Assembly: GCA_964644465.1 (NCBI GenBank)
Contig: CAZXVU010000052.1
Coordinates: 1 to 13,522 of the forward strand
DNA: 13,522 bases
DNA from: CAZXVU01 sp964644465
GTDB lineage: Bacteria > Chlamydiota > Chlamydiia > Chlamydiales > SM23-39
Direction of reading: 5' to 3'
The translations under genes and the position numbers were made by a program. Shown here piece by piece: positions 1-5,568 of this stretch (its first letter is position 1; every line of letters starts with the position of its first letter). Under the pieces are notes generated by a model. That model worked only from the letters and a program-made list of their open reading frames with translations. It had not been told where the DNA came from and did no database searches.

Positions 1-110
1 CTGTTGCACTTTCCGTCGCCTTGCGGCGCCCAGCCGTTAACTGGTATCCTTTCCTATGAAGTCCAGACTTTCCTCTGCTTTTCAGCAGCGATGACTTGCC
101 TTCCCAGATC
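1..110 (-). ncRNA. rnpB: RNase P RNA, bacterial type, 5' part (3' part lies outside the window)
   Basis: This is the catalytic RNA of ribonuclease P, which removes 5' leaders from tRNA precursors. Read on the minus strand, it shows the universally conserved GAGGAAAGUC (66-75), which forms the 5' half of P4. Before it is a short P3-like hairpin, CUGCU-GAAA-AGCAG (about 74-88). After it come a CCAG/CUGG hairpin (30-44), a GCC-GCAA-GGC hairpin (about 14-29), and the conserved GUGCAACAG at the window edge. This order matches the 5' third of bacterial RNase P RNA. The 5' end is set at about 110 by the start of the P1-like strand and is uncertain by a few bases. The gene begins only about 14 nt after the stop codon of the upstream zinc-ribbon gene. 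No convincing promoter is visible in that gap, so its promoter may lie inside the upstream coding region, or the RNA may be processed from a joint transcript. Confidence 0.93.
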
Positions 111-123
111 AAAAAATGAAAAA

Positions 124-891
124 TTAGACTCCTGCTAATCGGCGGCGGCGGCGCTTCGTAGCGACTGCGGTGCCTTCGATCTCTTCGCTTTCTTGCCAAT
201 AGTGGATGCGGGAGCAATGTTCGCAAAAGACGAGTCTTTCCCCTTTGCGGACGACGTTTTCATGCTGCGCTGTAAGAGCAATATGACAGCCGCTGCAAGT
301 ACGGTTTTCGATGGGGACGACTACGCGGTCTTTTTTGTTGTTTAAGAGGCGCTCGTAAATGCGCATGATTTCAGGATCGGCTGTTTTTGCAAGCGCGTCG
401 CGGCTGATTTTAAGCTCGCTGCCTTCTTGATTGATGAGCCGGATGCTCTCTCGGATTTCATTTTCCAAAGTGCGGCTGCTTTCTTCGGACTGTTTGAGAG
501 AGTCTTTAATTTTTTCGAGGATCTCTTCTTCGAGGTTCCGTTTGTCGATCAAGTCGCTCGTAATTGCCTCGGTCGCGATTCTCTCTCTTTCAGAAGAGGT
601 CATCTCTTGGGTAAGAGCGTTGAACTCATCGACTTTTTTGACAGTATTTTGCTTAGCTTCGAGTTTTTTGATCCGATCTTTAATGTCGACGATTTTAGAT
701 TCTTGGGATGCGATCGTGCGGCTGAGATCGGCGATTTCTGTTTGTTTATCTACTTGCTGTTTTTGGAGTTCTTGGCGCAGAGAATCGATGTGTTCCAGCT
801 CTAGCATGCGCTCTTTTTTCAGACGCATAAGGCGGATCATCTTCATATCGAGTTCTTGGATATCTAGAACGACCTTCAGGGATTGGAGCAT
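124..891 (-). CDS. cdsZ: CdsZ/CT398-like coiled-coil protein with C-terminal zinc ribbon
   Basis: The 255-residue product has a long charged heptad-rich coiled coil (about residues 15-165) followed by a four-cysteine zinc ribbon: C199-x2-C202 and C223-x2-C226, with a HYW after the second pair. This is the architecture of the C4-type zinc-ribbon family (PF02591), whose chlamydial member is CT398. From family knowledge, CT398 (CdsZ) was reported to bind the sigma-54 holoenzyme and parts of the type III secretion export apparatus. A similar bridging role is inferred here, not shown. The product ends in five consecutive arginines and LAGV. The start is supported by a GAGG Shine-Dalgarno sequence about 9 nt upstream on the minus strand. 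A weak promoter-like TATAAA (minus strand of 932-937) lies upstream. The gene directly precedes rnpB on the same strand. Family assignment is firm; the partners are by homology only. Confidence 0.85.
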   Translation of the reverse strand: MLQSLKVVLDIQELDMKMIRLMRLKKERMLELEHIDSLRQELQKQQVDKQTEIADLSRTIASQESKIVDIKDRIKKLEAKQNTVKKVDEFNALTQEMTSSERERIATEAITSDLIDKRNLEEEILEKIKDSLKQSEESSRTLENEIRESIRLINQEGSELKISRDALAKTADPEIMRIYERLLNNKKDRVVVPIENRTCSGCHIALTAQHENVVRKGERLVFCEHCSRIHYWQESEEIEGTAVATKRRRRRLAGV

Positions 892-1077
892 GAATGGAAC
901 CTCGGGAAAATAGTAGGATTTATGCAGATACTTTATAGAATTCCCCTTTAATCCCGCAAGTAAAAGAGTTTTTTGAGACGGGATGACATATTAAAAATTT
1001 AAATATTAAGAGACGTTTGCCCTATCTGGAAAAAGAATGAACGAATATTCTTAAGATTTTATCTAGAGGGGTTCATC
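892..1077. promoter_or_regulatory. Divergent intergenic region between cdsZ and glyA
   Basis: This 186-nt AT-rich gap holds the start regions of two divergent genes. For the minus-strand gene, the best candidate is TATAAA (932-937 complement) with TTGCGG 16 nt upstream (954-959 complement), a weak match. For glyA, a TTGAGA (973-978) is followed by AT-rich -10-like sequence near 998-1003 at poor spacing, so no single glyA promoter is convincing. The glyA ribosome binding site AGAGGGG (1065-1071) is strong. No hairpin terminator or riboswitch fold was recognised by eye. Confidence 0.35.
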
Positions 1078-2610
1078 ATGCAAGCTGCTGAAAAACAATC
1101 CAACTCATCTTCCACACCGAGCCATGCCATGTCTTTTCTATCAAATTATTTTTCCAAAGTGCCTGAAAAAAAACGGACCTCGGCTGCGATTGCTTATATG
1201 GCCTCGCTCGATGCGGTGAAAGCGGAATTTCCCGCGATTGCAGAGAGCATCGTCAAAGAATTGCAAGATCAGAGGACCCATCTCAAATTGATCGCATCTG
1301 AAAATTTTTCATCGCTGCCTGTACAGCTCTCTATGGGCAATTTGCTCACTGACAAATACAGCGAAGGCTATGTAGGCCACCGTTTTTATGCAGGCTGCGA
1401 AAATGTCGATGCGATTGAAGGGCAAGCAGTGGAGCTTGCCAAGCGGATTTTTGGAGCTGAACATGCCTATGTGCAGCCCCATTCTGGAGCGGATGCCAAC
1501 CTCGTTGCGTTTTGGGCGATTTTGATCCAGCGCATTCAATCGAAAGAAATCGAGCGGCTCGGAAAAAAAACGTTGGAAGAACTGAGTCCCGAAGATCACG
1601 AAAAAGTCCGTAAACTATTAGTGAATCAAAAAGTCATGGGACTTGCGTTGGGCTCAGGCGGACATTTAACGCATGGATACCGCCATAACATCTCTGCAAA
1701 AATCATGCAGTCGGTCAGCTATGATGTAAACCCTGAAACAGGATTGATCGATTACGGAGCACTGAAAGTCCAGGTTCAAAAAGAAAGGCCTCTGATCCTG
1801 ATCGCTGGCTACTCTGCATATCCTCGCCTCATCGATTTCGCAAAAATGAGGGAGATTGCAGACAGCGTAGGAGCTGTCCTCATGGTCGATATGGCCCATT
1901 TCGCAGGACTGGTTGCCGGCAAAGTGATGCAGGGCAACTACAATCCGATTCCTTTCGCGCACATTGTCACCTCGACGACTCATAAAACTCTTAGAGGCCC
2001 GAGGGGAGGACTTGTCCTTTGCACGCAGGAGTTCAAAGAATCGGTTGATAAAGGATGCCCGATTGTATTAGGTGGGCCGCTACCCCATGTAATGGCTGCA
2101 AAAGCTCTCGCTTTCAAGGAAGCCTCAGCTCCGGAATTCGTCACCTACGCTCACCAAATTGTGGAGAATTCCCGCGCCCTCGCCGCGGCTCTCATGCATC
2201 ATGGCGTCAAAGTCTTGACAGGAGGAACGGACAATCACCTTCTGGTTATGGACGTAACTCAGACTTTCGGACTGACAGGCAGACAAGCGGAAACCCTCCT
2301 GAGGGAAGCGCGGCTGACAGTCAACCGTAACTCGATTCCTCGAGATATCAATGGACCTTGGTATACTTCGGGAATCAGGATAGGGACCCCGGCTACGACG
2401 ACTTTAGGGATGAAGCAACCCCAGATGAAAGAAATTGCTTCTATTATTTTTGATCTATTGAAGGAAGGGAAGCCTGTAGATGATGAGAAAACAGGCATGC
2501 CATCGCGGGCAAAAGCGCACATCGGCTCCAATGTAATGCATCGGGCCCAGCATCGTGTGGCTGATGTTCTCAAAGATTTCCCCCTATATCCTGAGTTAGT
2601 CATCGAATAA
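1078..2610 (+). CDS. glyA: Serine hydroxymethyltransferase (chlamydial type)
   Basis: This cytosolic PLP enzyme interconverts serine and glycine and charges tetrahydrofolate with a one-carbon unit. The 510-residue protein has the LIASENFSS motif (71-79), HSGADAN (135-141), the GGHLTHG segment (194-200), and the PLP-lysine motif TSTTHKTLRGPRGG with Lys303. It also has VDMAHFAGLVAG (270-281) and GGTDNH near residue 384. Like the Chlamydia enzyme, it carries an extra segment (about 150-190) compared with the usual 415-420-residue bacterial GlyA. The ATG at 1078 has AGAGGGG 6 nt upstream. The likely equivalent of the Chlamydia start is Met18 (1129), so the first 17 Ser/Thr/Asn-rich residues appear to be an extra tail. 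From published work on C. pneumoniae, GlyA can also racemise alanine, which matters because Chlamydia lack a classical alanine racemase. Whether that holds here is inferred. First gene of the plus-strand cluster. Confidence 0.96.
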   Translation: MQAAEKQSNSSSTPSHAMSFLSNYFSKVPEKKRTSAAIAYMASLDAVKAEFPAIAESIVKELQDQRTHLKLIASENFSSLPVQLSMGNLLTDKYSEGYVGHRFYAGCENVDAIEGQAVELAKRIFGAEHAYVQPHSGADANLVAFWAILIQRIQSKEIERLGKKTLEELSPEDHEKVRKLLVNQKVMGLALGSGGHLTHGYRHNISAKIMQSVSYDVNPETGLIDYGALKVQVQKERPLILIAGYSAYPRLIDFAKMREIADSVGAVLMVDMAHFAGLVAGKVMQGNYNPIPFAHIVTSTTHKTLRGPRGGLVLCTQEFKESVDKGCPIVLGGPLPHVMAAKALAFKEASAPEFVTYAHQIVENSRALAAALMHHGVKVLTGGTDNHLLVMDVTQTFGLTGRQAETLLREARLTVNRNSIPRDINGPWYTSGIRIGTPATTTLGMKQPQMKEIASIIFDLLKEGKPVDDEKTGMPSRAKAHIGSNVMHRAQHRVADVLKDFPLYPELVIE

Positions 2611-2651
2611 AAAGCAGACGAAAAATAGCCCGACAGCGAAAATGAGGGAAA

Positions 2652-2656
2652 GGGAG
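2652..2656 (+). promoter_or_regulatory. Ribosome binding site deciding the clpP1 start
   Basis: GGGAG lies 6 nt before ATG 2663. The alternative in-frame ATG at 2642 is preceded by GACAGCGAAA, which has no Shine-Dalgarno match. This favours the shorter 202-residue protein. Confidence 0.6.
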
Positions 2657-2662
2657 AAACCT

Positions 2663-3271
2663 ATGCCAGAAGAGAAGCGCGAAGAGAAACAACCGAAATA
2701 TCTCAGTGACAAGATAGATGTAGCGATTCTGGAAAAACGCCGCATTTTTCTATCCGATGCCGTCGATTCCGATAGCGCAAAAGACCTGATCCGCAAGCTT
2801 TGGTACCTAGACCACGTCGAACCAGGCAAGCCGATTCTTTTTGTCATCAACTCTCCTGGGGGATCGGTCGATTCTGGCTTTGCCATCTGGGATCAGATCA
2901 AGATGCTTTCTTCTCCTGTCATCACTTTAGTGACAGGCCTTGCCGCATCTATGGGATCTATCTTGAGCTTGGTGGCCGGCAAAGGCAAACGCCTTGCGAC
3001 GCCCAATGCCCGGATCATGATCCACCAACCGCTCATTGGAGGCGTAATCCGCGGCCAAGCTACCGACCTTGACATCCAAGCCAAAGAAATGTTGAAAACC
3101 CGCGCCATGATCGTCGATATCTACGTTCATGCTACAGGTAAAGACAGAAAGGTCGTTGAAAAAGCGATCGATCGCGACAACTGGATGACTGTTGAAGAAG
3201 CCATGTCTTTTGGATTGCTCGATAAGATTGTCACTTCGATGAAAGATGTCGAAGCTCTCCTCGCTCGTTAA
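2663..3271 (+). CDS. clpP1: ATP-dependent Clp protease proteolytic subunit, ClpP1 type
   Basis: This is the serine peptidase subunit of the Clp protease, which forms tetradecameric chambers fed by ClpX or ClpC ATPases. Numbered from the chosen start (202 residues), the catalytic triad is visible: Ser96 in GLAASMGS, His121 in MIHQPLIGG, and Asp172 in IDRDNWMT. The INSPGGSVDSG substrate-binding strand (62-72) and GQATDLDI handle segment are typical. The sequence is closest in my memory to Chlamydia ClpP1 (CT431), not ClpP2, which is encoded elsewhere in Chlamydia. An upstream ATG at 2642 would add seven residues but has no Shine-Dalgarno sequence. ATG 2663 has GGGAG 6 nt before it and gives MPEE at the N-terminus, so it is preferred. 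The 3' end overlaps dapF by 26 nt, suggesting translational coupling. Chlamydial ClpP1 is thought to form a mixed complex with ClpP2. Confidence 0.94.
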   Translation: MPEEKREEKQPKYLSDKIDVAILEKRRIFLSDAVDSDSAKDLIRKLWYLDHVEPGKPILFVINSPGGSVDSGFAIWDQIKMLSSPVITLVTGLAASMGSILSLVAGKGKRLATPNARIMIHQPLIGGVIRGQATDLDIQAKEMLKTRAMIVDIYVHATGKDRKVVEKAIDRDNWMTVEEAMSFGLLDKIVTSMKDVEALLAR

Positions 3272-4022
3272 ATACGAAGGCGCCGGCAACGATTTTATTT
3301 TGATCGACGACCGAGCGCCTTTATTTCCTCTCGGCAATAAAGAATTCATCCAACAGCTTTGCCATCGGAAATTCGGCATTGGAGCCGATGGCCTTATCCT
3401 TTTGCAAACAGATTCCACTGCCGATTTCAGGATGCGGATTTTTAATTCCGATGGGAGCGAGGCGGAAAGCTGCGGCAACGGACTTCGCTGCCTCATGCGC
3501 TTCATTTCTGATTTAGGCCTCCCCGAAAAAACCTACACGATTGCAACGGCCAATCGAATTGTCCATGCAGAATTCTTAGGAGATAAAATCAGTATTCAGA
3601 TGGGGCCGGCTCGCGATCTCAGATTGCATCTGAAAATCGATGATTGGACCGTTCACTCTGTGGATACAGGCGTCCCTCACATCGTTCTCTTTGTTCCCGA
3701 ATTGGAAAAGATCGATCTGAAAACACTCGGCCCCTATTTTCGCCATCATCCGATATTTCAACCGCGGGGAACGAATGTCAATTTTGCCTCTCAACAATCA
3801 GACGGTTCTTTCCGCGTTCGTACATTCGAGAGAGGGGTAGAAGGAGAAGTATTGGCCTGCGGCACAGGAGCTCTTGCTGTCGGAGCTATTGCCTCCGAGA
3901 TCTATCGATCTCCTAGCCCGGTCAAGATCCATTTTTCTGGCGGAGAATTGGAAATTCATTATCAAAACAAAGAACTTCGGATGGTTGGCCCTGCAAAACG
4001 GATATTCGTAGGTTCCATTTAA
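3246..4022 (+). CDS. dapF: Diaminopimelate epimerase
   Basis: This cofactor-independent cytosolic epimerase converts LL-diaminopimelate to meso-diaminopimelate for lysine and peptidoglycan synthesis. The 258-residue length is normal for the family. The two catalytic cysteines are visible: Cys76 in AESCGNGLRC and Cys205 in LACGTGAL. The KYEGAGNDFILID start (9-21), GADG (46-49) and RGTNVNF (174-180) segments are also typical. The start lies inside clpP1 (26-nt overlap) with only a weak GAAAG before it, so translation is probably coupled to clpP1. Published work on C. trachomatis reported that DapF also racemises glutamate, filling in for a missing MurI. The same dual role is possible here but not shown by sequence. 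In Chlamydia, LL-DAP is supplied by DapL aminotransferase, which is not in this window. Confidence 0.95.
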   Translation: MSKLSSLVKYEGAGNDFILIDDRAPLFPLGNKEFIQQLCHRKFGIGADGLILLQTDSTADFRMRIFNSDGSEAESCGNGLRCLMRFISDLGLPEKTYTIATANRIVHAEFLGDKISIQMGPARDLRLHLKIDDWTVHSVDTGVPHIVLFVPELEKIDLKTLGPYFRHHPIFQPRGTNVNFASQQSDGSFRVRTFERGVEGEVLACGTGALAVGAIASEIYRSPSPVKIHFSGGELEIHYQNKELRMVGPAKRIFVGSI

Positions 4023-4059
4023 AAAATTCAGTATAAGAAAATTTGGATGGAGACCATCA

Positions 4060-5169
4060 ATGAAAATCGGAGTTCCCAAGGAAGTTAAAAAGGACGAGCA
4101 CCGCATCGGGGCCACTCCCGACACTGTTCACGGATTTGTTGTAGCGGGGCATTCGGTCCAAGTCCAAACGCATGCTGGGACAAAAATTGGCTTCACCGAT
4201 GAGATGTATAGAAAAGCGGGAGCTCAAATTGTCGAAACGGCCAAAGAAATCTATCAGAACGAAATGGTCATCAAGGTCAAAGAGCCGCAGTCTAGCGAAT
4301 TCCCATTGATGCACCCAGGCCTGATTTTATTTTGCTATCTCCACTTGGCCCCCGATCCAGAACAGACAAAACATCTGCTGGAACAGAAAATCATCGGGAT
4401 CGCTTACGAAACTGTGACTGACAATCAAGGCCACCTTCCTCTATTGATTCCTTCAAGCGAAGTTGCAGGCCGTCTCTCAGTCCAAGCAGGAGCGACTGCC
4501 CTGCAGCTCAATCATGGCGGGCGAGGCGTTTTACTGGGCGGGATTCCTGGAGTTCGTCCCGCAAAAGTTGTTGTTATAGGCGCAGGCGCACTCGGTACGG
4601 AAGCGATGCGCATGGCTTTAGGCCTTGGCGCCGATGTGACTGTTATCGATATGAATTTGACTCGTTTAAGAGAGCTTGACCATCTATACGCTCCTGCTTT
4701 AAAAACTGTCTTTTCCACTCCCGCATCAGTTGAAGAGGCTGTCGTCCAGTCTGATCTCGTCATTGGAGCTGTATTAATTCCTGGAAAAACAGCGCCGAAG
4801 CTCGTGACTAAAGCCATGATCAAGAAAATGATGCCCGGCTCAGTCATCGTCGACCCTTCCATCGATCAAGGCGGGTCTACTGAGAATTCTCGTCCAACAA
4901 CGCTTTCAGATCCAACATACGTTGTAGACGGCGTCGTTCATTATTGCGTGACAAATATGCCCGCTGCCTGTGCGCGCACTTCAACTCAAGGACTTACAAG
5001 CGCAACATATCCTTATGCTTTGAACATTGCGAACTTAGGCTACAAAAAAGCGCTCAAACAAGACCCTCATCTCATGAATGGGCTAAATGTGTATCGCGGT
5101 AAAGTCACTAACAAATACGTAGCTGAGGATTTAGGGTACGAATTTCATCCGCCTCAAGAAATCATATAA
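4060..5169 (+). CDS. ald: Alanine dehydrogenase (NAD-dependent)
   Basis: This enzyme reversibly converts L-alanine, NAD+ and water to pyruvate, ammonium and NADH. The 369-residue length matches the family (about 370). Expected residues are in place: Arg15 in EHRIGATP, Lys74 in KVKEP, His95 in YLHLAPD, the Rossmann glycines G174-A-G176-A-L-G179, acidic Asp197 ending the second strand, and Asp269 in SIDQGG. The usual NMPGAV-RTST motif reads NMPAACARTST (299-309), a mild variation near the substrate site that I do not expect to abolish function. The start has GGAG 7 nt upstream and lies 37 nt after dapF. The next small gene follows 11 nt later, so it is probably within the same transcript. I do not recall an ald gene at this position in Chlamydia, so it may be specific to environmental lineages. 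Role could be L-alanine catabolism feeding pyruvate, or control of alanine for peptidoglycan. Confidence 0.95.
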   Translation: MKIGVPKEVKKDEHRIGATPDTVHGFVVAGHSVQVQTHAGTKIGFTDEMYRKAGAQIVETAKEIYQNEMVIKVKEPQSSEFPLMHPGLILFCYLHLAPDPEQTKHLLEQKIIGIAYETVTDNQGHLPLLIPSSEVAGRLSVQAGATALQLNHGGRGVLLGGIPGVRPAKVVVIGAGALGTEAMRMALGLGADVTVIDMNLTRLRELDHLYAPALKTVFSTPASVEEAVVQSDLVIGAVLIPGKTAPKLVTKAMIKKMMPGSVIVDPSIDQGGSTENSRPTTLSDPTYVVDGVVHYCVTNMPAACARTSTQGLTSATYPYALNIANLGYKKALKQDPHLMNGLNVYRGKVTNKYVAEDLGYEFHPPQEII

Positions 5170-5180
5170 ATAGGGATACT

Positions 5181-5447
5181 ATGGAAAGTTTAAAAGTTAA
5201 CTATCGGGGTTCATTTTTCTGGTTGATTTTCTGGATCATCATCTTTTTCCCCATCGCTTTGGTTTTGTTCTTCACGGGAACCGATTTCATCAAAGACGGC
5301 AAAGTCTCTTACCTCCATTATGATGGATCGAGAAACTGGCTCTGTTTTTGGGTCCTCATTTTTTTCCCGATCGCTTTCGTGCTATTCTTCCTCAATGGAT
5401 TTTCGATCAGAACTCGAGAACATCATTCAAATCATAAAAATGGGTAG
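5181..5447 (+). CDS. Small membrane protein with two duplicated hydrophobic segments
   Basis: No known family is recognised. The 88-residue product holds two near-identical units about 39 residues apart: residues 8-37 and 47-76. Each begins Y-x-G-S, carries W-L-x-F-W, and contains an (I/V)(I/L)IFFPIA(L/F)VLFF core. About two thirds of aligned positions are identical. Each unit is a probable membrane helix of about 19-20 residues. A short charged link (DFIKDGKVSYLHYDGS) lies between them, and the tail RTREHHSNHKNG is basic and histidine-rich. A good Shine-Dalgarno sequence (AGGGA, about 5 nt before ATG) and an 11-nt gap after ald support translation as the last gene of the cluster. The stop codon overlaps a small palindrome, TAGTCT-TTA-AGACTA (5445-5459). 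With two hydrophobic segments, it could be a hairpin membrane protein. Function is unknown. Confidence 0.75.
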   Translation: MESLKVNYRGSFFWLIFWIIIFFPIALVLFFTGTDFIKDGKVSYLHYDGSRNWLCFWVLIFFPIAFVLFFLNGFSIRTREHHSNHKNG

Positions 5448-5459
5448 TCTTTAAGACTA
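5445..5459. repeat. Short palindrome at the end of the operon
   Basis: TAGTCT and AGACTA form a perfect 6-bp inverted repeat around TTA, beginning on the stop codon of the small membrane protein gene. There is no following T-tract, so it is not a standard intrinsic terminator. It could be a 3' end stabiliser or chance. Confidence 0.3.
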
Positions 5460-5518
5460 GATAGCAAAGACTTAGAAGATAAGGATTACCCTATCGGCTA
5501 GCGGCAAAGGGCAATGCC

Positions 5519-5527
5519 TGATATAAT
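5519..5527 (+). promoter_or_regulatory. Extended -10 promoter for the SNF2 helicase gene
   Basis: TGATATAAT combines a perfect TATAAT (5522-5527) with the TGn extension. No good -35 is seen at the expected place (5499-5504 reads TAGCGG), as is common for extended -10 promoters. Transcription would start near 5534 and give a leader of about 35 nt before ATG 5569. This suggests that the helicase gene is transcribed separately from the ald cluster. Confidence 0.55.
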
Positions 5528-5568
5528 GAGGGGAAGGCCCATATGAAAAAGGGTCGGGTTTTCCACTC

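Noticed and set aside
427..913. Open frames of 125 and 160 codons on the plus strand
   Set aside because: They are antisense to the coiled-coil gene. Their Phe/Ser-rich composition is what a Glu/Lys/Leu-rich coiled coil gives on the other strand. Neither has a recognisable domain.
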